The notes beneath the pieces were generated by a model that did no database searches, was not told the DNA's origin, and worked only from the letters and a program-made list of their open reading frames with translations. From Acholoe squamosa (Eukaryota > Annelida > Polychaeta > Phyllodocida > Polynoidae), in the NCBI GenBank assembly GCA_949317995.1, contig OX439049.1, forward strand, positions 10,145,395-10,209,394: DNA of 64,000 nt. The letters are read 5' to 3'. The translations under genes were made by a program, and so were the position numbers. Shown here piece after piece: positions 11,001 to 20,800 of this stretch. The stretch's first letter is position 1. Each line of letters starts with the position of its first letter.

Positions 11001-13290
11001 AAGGATAGTATGTTAATCAGATGTAAGATGCTGAGACAAGTAGTGAACCCAAAGGCCAATGTTGCATTATTGCTTCCTGCCAATTGCTCATCATGATACA
11101 TGGATAGAATTTGATCATTCATGCTACATGCTGACCCTACAGCATTGATAGTCCTGGATAGATGGCATGTTGCACCAATGAAGTACATGTGAATCTACCA
11201 GCACCTCACCCTGTCAACCAATGGGTATTATGCACTAATGAAACAGTGGCCTTTGAAGTGTTAAAATGAATATGCTTAAAGTCAGAATTTTACCCTTATA
11301 CCATTAAGCTGTACAGAGCTGACCACTTCCTCAACCAGCGTACACCCATGGCTGACTGCTATCCGCTTCTGAGCCTCCACCAGCTGCCTCGGATTGATAT
11401 ACCCAGAGTCTTTGTTAGTATGAATGATCTGGACATCACATGGGAAGTTCATGTACGGGAACTGAGACTTTATAGCGTCAGGCGTCTGTAGAAACCTGTG
11501 CTCCAGGTTTATAGATTCCACAAAGGATTTCATCCTGTTGATGTACTCGCCATCTTTGGTTCCAGCTGCTATGTACCCTGTTTCAGTGTATATGGACAGG
11601 CCTGAGAAATAAAATAGAATGCACTTTATTTATGGCACACCCTTGTCAGTAGAATGGGTCTAGACCCCTAAATTCGACAGGGTGACATGGCCAATTCTTA
11701 AAATCGACATGTGACATAGAGCTTAGTGACAAGGACATGGGAAAATAGAAATCTAGTGACATGTGACATGACATTTCCTTAAAATCGACATGTGACATGG
11801 AGCTTAGTGACAAGGACATGGGGAAGGAAAAAGTTAGTGACATGTGACATGGCCTTTCCTTAAAATCGACATGTGACATGGGGACCCCCCATCAAGACCT
11901 CCAGTAGAAAATGAAACTTCAATGTCCTTGTTTTCATGCAGTTTTGAATAGCAGATGTATGTAGAGAATATGAATTTATCTTAACCTGTAACTTAGTGGT
12001 TCATCTAAGTGCCCGGGCCCTTATTGATTTCAATACCTCTGTAGGTACCCCAGGCTTTTATTTAAGCCAGGCGCTTATTTGAATGCTGTTTAAGTGCTTA
12101 AGATCTTTGCAACACTTATGTATACCCCCAGCACGTATTCAAGACTTGTGCTAAACTGTTTAAAGAACTAATGCCATAAGGTGTGCTAGGCAGGCTACAC
12201 TCAAAACCTGGCAGTTCTGAAACTAGTCAGTGGTGACGACTTCAGGTCCTCAGGTTGACAATACCTAAAACAACAACCTTAGGTGGTCAAAATGAGTATG
12301 ACAATAATGACAATACAGAGTCGTCATCCTGACATCTTAGGTCGTCAGGTTGACGACCTAAAGTCGTCATTTTGACCACCTAAGGTTGTGAACCTGAGAA
12401 CCTAAAGTTGTCACCACTGCCTAGTTTCAGAACTGCCAGGTTTTCAGTGTAGACCCCAAGTTCACCTTATAAGATCAGCAATAGTTGGGATTGTGTCTTA
12501 TAGGTGAAGATCTTCTATGTTATATCAGTACTAAACTGGTCCAAATCGACCCCCAGGTATGCCCTATAGTTTTCTCAAGTTGGGGCTGCGCCTTATGCAT
12601 GGGGTGTACCTTATACATGACGTATCATGGTACCGTCAGTTACCTGATTGTTTCTCAATATCCCGGTACCTAGGAATAGACCGCTGTGATAAGAGTCCCC
12701 AGGTTAGATCCTTATCTGCTTTTCGTGCTATCCGTGCCTCGTCATAATATGCCCCATGTATGGTAGCATCAGTTTTTAGCTAGGAAGAATATTTTGAAAT
12801 TAGATTTCTTCTCTGTTCTTTATACTTAAAGATATCAATATTGATATTAATTTCTTGGCTCATAGAGACCTGCTCTACTCATGACTGATTTATTGGTTCT
12901 CTTAAGTCCCTTCTTACAGTTAACTTCTGGCTTAGGGGTTCCATGAGGCTCAGGGGCTTCTAGACTTGCTCAAGTCTTGCTCTTGATTTTGATATACGGT
13001 AAGAGAATTGAAATGAATTAAGTTTTAAAAGAAGACCTCTAGTGCATATGCAGACTAAGGGTTACTAGAGGAGAGCAGCCATATATCTAAGGGACTGTAG
13101 CCAGTCTAAGGGGATTCATCAAGGCACCCTGTGCCTAGGGGATGCCACAAGGCACACTTACCTTAGGTTCCGGGGGTCCAACAAGGCACACTGTTGGTTT
13201 GGTGTGGTGTAGAGTGAGATACTTGGCTGCAGCAGACCCGATCATACCAGCACCCACCACCAACACATCGTACACCACATCCGCTGCCAT
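8097..13290 (-). CDS. Peroxisomal sarcosine oxidase-like flavoenzyme (MSOX/PIPOX family), 8 exons
   Basis: Exons on the minus strand, in order: 13290-13162, 12779-12644, 11601-11302, 10882-10728, 9946-9818, 9353-9210, 8881-8719, 8187-8097. All introns are GT-AG with compatible phases. The product is about 415 residues, close to the family's usual 390. Family members oxidatively demethylate sarcosine, pipecolate or related N-methyl amino acids with covalent FAD, releasing H2O2. Seen here: the FAD-binding GAGMIG at residues 13-18 after a short MAADVVYD start; YYDEARIAR in exon 2; YILPPVRYPDG in exon 5; CVTTNTP in exon 7, whose Cys matches the covalent FAD attachment site; a glycine-rich GVAIGG segment; and a C-terminal SKL, the canonical PTS1 signal, which places the enzyme in the peroxisome. 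Oddity: inside exon 5 (about 9905-9925) the frame changes by one base, as if one nucleotide were missing between the AEVDEEERHDL and MPCVSF parts. This could be a sequencing error, a null allele or early pseudogenisation. The substrate cannot be told. Confidence 0.85.
8424..8684. mobile_element. Hairpin MITE in the last oxidase intron
   Basis: The ends are long imperfect inverted repeats: GAGGCCGTTTCACTGCGTTT on the left and its complement around GTGGTGAAACAGCCTC on the right, with further pairing of TATGGACGTC-type segments inside. It lies wholly within the intron between exons 7 and 8. There is no coding capacity. TAG is present at both outer edges and may be the target site. Confidence 0.65.
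10019..10219. repeat. GCGCTTAT-family MITE copy
   Basis: It starts with a degenerate TACTGTAGTGCCC and ends with AAACGGGTCATTATGGTA, a diverged inverted pair, and contains the family's repeated GCGCTTATTTGA-type phrases. Relatives lie at 11995-12180, 15889-16410 and 60465-60930. It lies in an oxidase intron. Confidence 0.55.
10329..10560. repeat. CACTGTAAAA-family repeat, copy 1
   Basis: It begins CACTGTAAAATAATG and carries GACAGAATCCTTGTCCCAAA and GATTCAA landmarks shared with copies at 16774-17013, 20888-21085 and 45138-45360. Terminal CACTGTAAA-like sequence recurs, inverted, at the far end of some copies, which suggests a DNA transposon. It lies in an oxidase intron. Confidence 0.6.
11652..11908. 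repeat. TCTAGACCCC/ATCGACATGTGACATG repeat family, copy 1
   Basis: The element is made of several short tandem phrases of the type TAAAATCGACATGTGACATG separated by GTGACAAGGACATGG, bounded by GGTCTAGACCCCTAAATTCG and a GGGGACCCCCCAT end. Copies at 37543-37745 and 46615-46805 share both ends. It sits just upstream (gene sense) of oxidase exon 3, in the intron. Confidence 0.6.
11995..12180. repeat. GCGCTTAT-family MITE, degraded copy
   Basis: It contains GTGCCCGGGCCCTTATTGATTT and GGCGCTTATTTGAATGCTG, matching the family at 10.0 and 15.9 kb, and ends in AACTAATGCCATAAGG, a worn version of the usual terminus. It lies in an oxidase intron. Confidence 0.45.
12198..12449. mobile_element. CACTG foldback element, copy 1
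   Basis: Almost the whole element is one inverted repeat: the left arm from CACTCAAAACCTGGCAGTTC pairs with the right arm ending GAACTGCCAGGTTTTCAGTG. TA is found directly outside both ends (12196-12197 and 12450-12451). Interior phrases GACGACCTAAAGTCGTC pair with each other. A second copy is at 18229-18511. CACTG-type termini with a 2-bp target suggest a CACTA/EnSpm-related MITE. Confidence 0.75.
12452..12630. repeat. Worn TA-bounded CGTATAAGG MITE next to a splice donor
   Basis: The right end, GGTACACC-type sequence then CCATGATACGTCATG on the minus strand, is a decayed version of the CCGTAATTTCCCGCGTATAAGG terminus seen at 56.07 and 61.09 kb. Its end lies about 13 bp from the edge of oxidase exon 2 (12644), so the intron begins almost directly in transposon sequence. 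Confidence 0.45.
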
Positions 13291-13399
13291 CTTAGTATGA
13301 TCGGTGTGAAATCCAACTCTACAATTGGTCACTACACAGCTTTTGGTAAGGCCACAAAAATGAATTGTTTGTTTCAGGTAACCTGTTGACAAAAATTAG

Positions 13400-13960
13400 G
13401 TAGGGTAGGTCGGATTTCTTTTTATTTTGTAAAATTTTCTCAACCAATACAATGACTCGTGACTCGCCATGGTAAATCATTACTCACAGTGGTAACTCAC
13501 CGATCACTGAATTAACTTTAAAGACTACCCCAAAATAAATATTTTGTTCAAAATTGGAGAAAAGGGTAGGGTCAGTCTTGTTTTGCTAGGTAGGGTCGGG
13601 TTAAATTTCATGCCTAGCTATTGACGTCATGCTTGAGGGGGGGAGGGAGGGGGGGGGAGGCTTGGCATGCTAGAATCAATTCTCCATATACCTGCAGCAT
13701 TATAAAATTGTCAAAGAAAAAGCATGACGAGGGGAGGAGGGGTGTCAAAAATGGGTCAAATTTGGCATGACTTCATTAAATTTTATGGATGAGCCCTTGT
13801 GTGTGAACACATGATAGGACCGTTTAATGATATCTTAATCCATGAGATCAGAGGTACTTGAGTACCAATTTTGCATAGTAAATCTAACAATAATCATATT
13901 TGAAGAAATCAAATCACCTTGCTAGACATCTGGGTTTCCATCTTTGCTACCAGATGTAGG
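13400..13960. other. Upstream flank of the oxidase gene, repeat debris
   Basis: No coding signal. Direct repeats of TAGGTAGGGT(A/C)GG occur at 13397-13412 and 13595-13605. A G-rich stretch around 13635-13665 with GACGTCATGC and a trailing GGATGAGCCC is a partial relative of the GGGGCCATC MITE at 15224-15392. The oxidase promoter should lie here but no TATA box is evident. Confidence 0.4.
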
Positions 13961-14005
13961 GCAGCATGAGTAACAGCATAAGCTTAATTGCATAAATAGA
14001 TAGAA

Positions 14006-14095
14006 CTAAACGACCGTGGTGTAGGAGGTGGCCGATCCACCACGAGGGGGAGACCCCCCGAGGGGTGGATCGGCCACCGAGGATTTAGTTCTATA
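14006..14095. repeat. Hairpin repeat with GGTGGATCGGCCACC
   Basis: An inverted repeat: ACTAAACGACCG and GGTGGCCGATCCACC on the left face GGTGGATCGGCCACCG and ATTTAGTTCTA on the right. The phrase GTGGTGGATCGGC recurs at 14217-14265, probably the other part of the same element. Confidence 0.5.
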
Positions 14096-15223
14096 TTTAT
14101 TTTATGTTTTTAGAGTGTTTAATTAACTGAAAATTAACAAAATCCGGTACCGTAGTTCCCCGTACGAGCGGCGGTACGCCATTTTGAATGTTTACATGCG
14201 CCCGGAATGAGGCTGCAGTGGTGGATCGGCCGCTGTGGTGGATCGGCACATGTTCCACCACTGGGGGTGTGGCGATCGGCCCTGCTCTATCTCTATGGGA
14301 AGAAGTTATCCTGTAAATCTTCCATATGTCGACCTATGGCACTGGTTTATTTTATGTCTTCTTAGCTGGGCAACCAAAATATCTAGCAATGTGATTTGTT
14401 TTGCTTATACATACAGCAACACCAGAAGTATTATCGGCTTTATTGTGCAATATTGGCACTCAAACAATATAAGCACTCATTTCGGCTCAAGAGCTACCTC
14501 GTAGGCCTGAGTGATGCTATTCTTATCTCACCTCTTTATTTGTTCAGAACTGTCCTACACTGGGTCCCCGGACTGGGTCCCTGTGTCACGTGGTGTCACA
14601 CTGGTAGCCTCTGGTACCTGTCAATCACCAATGCTATTCTATGCAGCAACATGGGCCTGGGACCCACTCCCAATCTTCTCCTAGTCCTTTGTTGGCTGGT
14701 AATCCATAGTATGAATGGTAAAAAACTGGTAAAGCAAACTCCTAGTAGTAACTACCAGGTATGACAATGGTGCAAAGTGCAGGTAGCTACTCCACTATAG
14801 AGGTTTCAGTTAGAGGTCAAATCATGGAATGAGCAGTTTGTTTGTTTACATCAGCCATTGTTGCTGTAGTTCTTTTATTTGCAGGTAGGTAGAGGTATGG
14901 ACCTATCAAAAGGCAGCCATGCCCTCTTGTGAGCTGGGGATGTACCTCGCTTTTCTTCTGCTCTTTCCTTCCCTTTCTCTATTTTCTTTTACTTCTTTTT
15001 TTCCTGTTTTATTACAAAAGGCACGGTGCTAGAATTTAAGAAAAATGCAAAAGTTTTAAAATGTCATAACCTTTTTGAAAATTGAATATTGATTTCTGCG
15101 ATGATCTATAGTCAGGCCCCTCCGCCTTTTCTTTCTTTTTTTTTTCTTCTTCTCTTTTGTCTGTTCCAATGCCTAATTTTCGCCACATCAAAGTTTTGTA
15201 TTAGATTTGGATGACTGTCATAT

Positions 15224-15392
15224 GGGGCCATCCATAAATGACGTCATGCAAAATTTGACCATTTTTGACGCCCACTCGTCATGTTTATTGCCAATTTTGC
15301 AATGCTGAAAATATATGGAAAATTTATTTCGTCATGCCGGGCCTGACCCCCCTCCCCCCCCCTTCAGCAAGACGTCATTTGTTGATGGCCCC
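15224..15392. mobile_element. GGGGCCATC MITE
   Basis: Inverted termini GGGGCCATCCATAAATGACG and GACGTCATTTGTTGATGGCC-CC enclose about 170 bp with a C-rich run and no coding frame. The target duplication is not clear. A fragment of the same family is at about 13.62-13.80 kb. Confidence 0.65.
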
Positions 15393-15888
15393 AACAGTTA
15401 AAGGAAAAGACAATCCTATTTCAATGATTACTTATTTTGGTAATATTTCCATTAAATAAAAGTACTATTTCACACATCTGCTAGGGCAGGCAAGAGGAAG
15501 ACCTTTCTGACCCAGCCTATGACATCAGAATAGACCAGATTCAGTGTAGTATTGATTGCACAGTACTCTTGATCTACGGATGAATTAATGCTAAGAGGTG
15601 TCCTTTGTTGTCCTTGTTAAAAGAACTGTTTTGTAACACCCTCAATGCTCAAGCAGTGCAGCACCAAATGCATCTGGTCTCTTGTGTCGTCAAACTTTGC
15701 ATCAGAGAGGTCTCCTTTCTGCCCTTACCATAGCTAATGTGTTAAAATTAAAAATTATGCCTGCATACTTTTACCCACAGGAAGTTCTACCGAAATAATT
15801 CATCATGAAAATAGGGTTATCTTTTCCTTTAATAAGAAATCACCAGGTAAGGATATTTTAGGGTTGTAATCTGTGTAAACCATCATAG

Positions 15889-16410
15889 CCCATATAAGTG
15901 CCCAGGCGTTCATTGCTTTCATTCCCTCTGTACCCCCGGCGCTTATACAAGACCAGCACTTAATTGAGACCCCATATAAGCGCCCGGGCGTTCATTGATT
16001 TCATTCCCTCTGTAGCCCCGGTGCTTATACAAGACCAGCGCTTAATTGAGACCCCATATAAGCGCCCGGGCGTTCATTGATTTCATTCCCTCTGTAGCCC
16101 CGGTGCTTATACAAGACCAGCGCTTAATTGAGACCCCATATAAGCGCCTGGGCGTTCATTGATTTCATTCCCTCTGTACCCCCGGTGCTTATACAAGACC
16201 AGCGCTTCATTGAGACCCCATATAAGCGCCCAGGCGTTCATTGATTTCATTCCCTCTGTAACCCCGGCGCTTATACAAGACCAGCACTTAATTGAGACCC
16301 CATATAAGCGCCTGGGCGTTCATTGATTTCATTCCCTCTGTACCCCTGGCGCTTATACAAGACCAGCACTTAATTGAGACCCTAATGCTTAAACGGGCCA
16401 TTACGGTATT
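15889..16410. repeat. 82-bp tandem array (6 copies) grown from a GCGCTTAT MITE
   Basis: Six units start at 15889, 15971, 16053, 16135, 16217 and 16299, a constant 82-bp step. Each holds CCCATATAAGCG, GGGCGTTCATTGATTTCATT and GACCAGC(A/G)CTTAATTGAG. The array ends with TTAAACGGGCCATTACGGTA, the family's terminal sequence, so the amplification happened inside one transposon copy. Confidence 0.85.
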
Positions 16411-16773
16411 TAAAAGCAATAGCTGACAGCTATATTTTTACACTATGAAATCTTTATTGAAAGCTGTCAAGTGATTACAAGCACATGGTATTTATAAGAA
16501 AATAAAGAAATAATCATATCAAAGTTGACATAGGATAATACGACTATGACAATGCCATTTCATTCTTAAATACAGATGAAAGAGTAGCTCCTATTTTATT
16601 ATAATATCTAAAGGGGAATACTGATTTTCTCTTTGATAGCCGTCAAGATACTTTAGTGTGTGATGAAAGGGGGACTTTGATCTATAAAACTTCATAAAAC
16701 TTCATTGCTTCCTCCTCTGTCTGGCCTCTGATCACTTCCTAACGAAATGTGTTCATTTTATCGGCAATTATCT

Positions 16774-17013
16774 GCACTGTAAAAAAAATAACTGTTGAAT
16801 CCACCAGCGATTCTTGTAAAACTGAACAGTGAACCAACATATCTATATATAGCAGGGAGCCAGTGTATTTTTACACAAAGACCTGGTGGCAAGAACTTGG
16901 TACAAGGAATCCCTGTGAAAATAACAATATCTCTGTGAAAATGATGATGGATCTCTGGCAACTTGGGACAAGGATTCTGTCATTATTTTGACGACATTTC
17001 TTACCGTGTAGTA
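16774..17013. repeat. CACTGTAAAA-family repeat, copy 2 (inverted)
   Basis: It reads CACTGTAAAAAAAATAACTG from the left and ends ATTTCTTACCGTG, with GGGACAAGGATTCTG inside, the complement of the landmark in copy 1. Confidence 0.6.
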
Positions 17014-17177
17014 GGATGAAGAATTGCAAATTGAGGTAAATACACCAAATACTATCGGTATTTTTGTTATGAATAAAAACTCATAGAAGGTCTTCAATAT
17101 TGTAGACAAATAACAAATAACAACAAAACATTATAATATCACAGATATTATATTTCAACTATTTTAGTAATAAACCA

Positions 17178-17421
17178 TTTAGGGGTTGCTGATGCAGGAA
17201 TGCATCATGAACATTGGTCGGCATGATGTAAGGATGAAGTGCTGGTGAGTCTTCTTGCCAGCACTTCATTGGAGCATCATGATGACTCTATGTATCAACC
17301 CCATCGGGTTGGCATGATGCATGAATGCAGCCCTGGTGAGATACTCATCAGGGCTGCATTCATGCATCATGACGACCAATTGGCATGATACATTGATGCA
17401 TTGCCCGCCCTTAAGGGTGAT
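17178..17421. repeat. GATGCA-family hairpin MITE, copy 1
   Basis: This family is built of nested palindromes: GCATCATG paired with CATGATGC, and GAGTAACTCGCCAGGGCTGC-type hairpins, inside ends close to CCTTTAAGGGCCGCTGATGC. This copy begins TTTAGGGGTTGCTGATGCAG and ends GCCCGCCCTTAAGGG. More copies lie at 21.34, 21.73, 22.30, 25.31, 27.48, 28.31, 28.51, 40.26, 44.33 and 52.51 kb. Confidence 0.65.
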
Positions 17422-17517
17422 GGTAAAAAAGGTGTGTTTCAAGCAACATGGTCTAAATATACCTGTTGTTGTCTGGGCCTTTTGTCCCTTGTTTGTTGTT
17501 TAGAAGGTGCCAACCAC

Positions 17518-17820
17518 GGGCATGGACTGGTTACCAGGTTTAGTCTGTGTAGGTGTTATCCATATATATATGCTATAGAAGGGTGAGAAACTAAAGGGAA
17601 CAGTGCTGCCCTCTGGTGCTTTTATTTGCTATGCACAGACCTTGATTACAGAGGTGAGTGGTGACTTTGCCAAAGTAACCCCTCACCTCCGTAATCAAGG
17701 TCTGTGCATAGCAAATAAAGGCACCAGAGGGCAGCACTGTTCCCATTAGTTTCTCACCCTTCTATAGCATATATGGGTAACACCTACAAAGACTAAACCT
17801 GGTAACCAGTCCACGCCCAT
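17518..17820. mobile_element. Giant foldback element with 12-bp flanking direct repeat
   Basis: About 300 bp forms one almost perfect palindrome: the left arm starting GGGCATGGACTGGTTACCAG pairs with the right arm ending CCTGGTAACCAGTCCACGCC-CAT, and the turn lies near GACTTTGCCAAAGT (about 17670). The 12-mer GGTGCCAACCAC directly abuts both ends (17506-17517 and 17821-17832), best explained as a target duplication. A single-arm copy is at 38528-38712. It lies downstream of the alpha-arrestin stop codon, possibly in its 3' UTR. Confidence 0.8.
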
Positions 17821-17890
17821 GGTGCCAACCACCTAAGTATGCATTAGATGCCAGCCAGGCCCTGTCGAAGGATGTGTTCTAGCGGGTTGG

Positions 17891-20800
17891 TTAATAGGAC
17901 ATATAGACGTTGACCTTTGGGTCAACATCATCAAATGCTTCATTTGTGTAGCAGTACGTCCGGACATTGGGGACAAACACCTTCTTGCTCGGCTTCTTCT
18001 TCTTGAGGTTCGTCGCCAAGATGTCCGTTTTAACCAGAGATGGCGCTGAAAATCAAGGAAAAACACAATAACTTGATTTCTAACCATGGCTTTAAGCCTT
18101 TAAAATAAAAGACCACCCTATTTCCATGGCAATTTCATTTGCTAGGTTTTATATTGAATACAAATACTGTGTCATACTCAGTGTCTCATCTGTTATGATA
18201 AGAGCAGGAAGCAGGCCTTTCTAATGCACACTGAAAACATGGAAGATCCGAAACTAGTCAGCAGTGACCACTTTAGGTCCTCAAGTTGACGATACCTAAA
18301 ACTACAACTTTAGGTAGTCAAAATGACGACTTTAGGTCATCATCCTGATGACCTGAGTCATTAATATGATGACTCTGTACTGTCAGTATTGTCAGGATGA
18401 CGACCAAAAGTCATCATTTTGACTAACTAAAGTTGTAGTTTTAGGTATCGTCAACTTGAGGACCTAAAGTGGTCACCGCTGACTAGTTTCGGATCTTCCA
18501 TGTTTTCAGTGCAAGGTATGACGTCAAAATTGGTCTAATACATCACTATATATACTGCAAAGCACTGCCCATCTATAAATACATGCTATTCAATGTACCT
18601 TTTTACACTTCTTGCATATTCACTTTGATCAATAGCCTCATGTAACCCATCTGATCGATATTATATGATATTATGATTATTGACACTTTAGTATCATAAT
18701 TAAGGACATAATTGCCACAGCTCTCAAGCTTAAACAATGCACCAATTGGTGCATTTGGACCAATTGTGACATATTATTATGCATCAGAGCGGCTTGCTCT
18801 CTGCTCTTATCATAGCAGATTTAGGACTAAGTTTGCCACAGTATTTTTCTTCAATATAAGGGAGTGGTCATTATTTATCAACAGGGGGGGGTGGTGGGTT
18901 TTCACGCGGACGCGCGAAAATTTTTTACGCCCCCCCCTGCGCCGGAGGCGCGGAGAGTTTTCGCGCCCCTCTTTGATCTATAGTAGCGCGCGGGCTTTTT
19001 TGCTAAAAAGAGGGTGAATTTTTTTAGCCCCCCCTCAAGGAGGGTCAAAATTTTTTTAGCCCCCCCCTCGGGAGGGGTCTGAAAATTTTATGCCCCCCCT
19101 CAAACCCACCACCCCCCCTGTTGATAAATAATGACCACTCCCTAAAACCTACTAAATGAAATCACGATGAAAATAGGGTGGTCTTTTGTTTTAATGATGG
19201 TCTCACTGCCACTGCTAATCCGATCGATTTTTTATATTTTTTTTAAATATTATAATTCAATGGATTAAGAGTATTCCGACCAATGTATGCCTGTGGAATC
19301 ATCTCTTTAAGCACTGGTTCTACAGGCATACAATCAATCAAATAGCAATAATCCAACAAAAAAAAACAATAGAAAATCAGTCGGATTAGTGCTAATCTGA
19401 CCGATTGCATTTTTATGCATATTGGTCCTGGCGATGGATTAATGCAGCCCTGGAAAGTAAATCACCAGGGTTGCATTCAAGCAACAGGTATTCAATTTAG
19501 AGAAATTTTCAATCTATTTAATTATTCCATGTAATGTTAATTAATATGGTAGAAATCTATCATTCCATCATTATGAAAAGGCCAATGTGTCTGAGGCAAT
19601 TTGATGATAACAAAGTGTAGAATACCCACTTGGAAATTTTAGTGTCTTGGGGGTTTAAAAGAAGGAAAAATTACATAAAACCCCTTTTAACGGATTTTTT
19701 TTTCAATGTAAGCTGGATGTCCTTCTCTCTACTTTACAATAGAGGCTTTCTTTCTGAGCATGTCCTAAAAGGTAAACTCACGTGCTCCGCCCGCCGCATC
19801 CATGTCGATACCAGCCGGGTTGGACTGTAGTACTGTTTTGTTCATCTCCTCGAACTGTTGTACCAATGGCACGTTACCAATAGTCAACTCGATAGGCACA
19901 TGGAGGTCTAACGATGCACCCGCGGGGTCCGCTATCAACTGTTAACAGAGGAATTATATCGATAGGTCTATAGGCTATGGAAGTCTAGTTAAATTACTGT
20001 AATAGCTTGCGTATAAGGCACATCCCACATATATAATTAAGGCCCTTCGCTAAACTGTTCTGCTTTTATAAGGTGAACCAGGAGTCCATCCTTGCATATA
20101 AGAGACACCTTATACATGATGTATTAAGGTAGCCAGGAGGGTGTTGCTCCTATTGTAAAAAGAGCTGTGAGTATGTGCCCTCTTTTCTAAACAAGTTGTG
20201 CACTGCTTCTCCTAAGTACTTGCACTCACCACATTAGTCTGAAGAGTCACCTGCCTTGTTTAAAATAGGGAGAGCTGTACTACCAGGTACCTTCTCATGT
20301 CACACGCTCTATAGTTTATTATACTGACTGACTTCTCCAACAAGGTACCTACTCAAATCCCCTTTTTTAGCACCGTACTTGAATGACCATGCACTTGTGA
20401 GCAACAAAAGGGACAAGTTATAGTTACATGAAAAGAAAGGACTGGAAACAAGGGCATTTTTAGCCAGCTCTTCCGTTTACTATAGGAGCAACACCCTCCA
20501 GGAAGACCTGCAAGAGCAGCTGCCAACTTCTTGTAAAAGCTTGCAAAAGCAAATTGCTTTAAAATATCAAGGGTCACTCAGTTTCTTCTTTTTTTGACAT
20601 GGGTGTACGGCTGAGTCTTTGACAACCCTGTATAACACTTATGTTTCTTAGGGGGGGGGCGGTTTAATGACAATACCTCACCCGTGTAAGGGTATCGTAC
20701 AACCAAAGCTCCATGTGTTTGAAGAAACATTGATAAATAAAATCAGATTTTAGAAATCGACACAAAAATGTAGATTTATTTTGAAATTTTTCTCAACTTG

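Noticed and set aside
14235-14764. Overlapping plus-strand frames of 89 and 122 codons
   Set aside because: Composition is haphazard, there is no domain and no splice context, and part lies in a hairpin repeat.
15889-16380. CRISPR-like array (regular 82-bp spacing)
   Set aside because: The whole unit repeats with no variable spacers, it ends in a transposon terminus, and the genome is eukaryotic.
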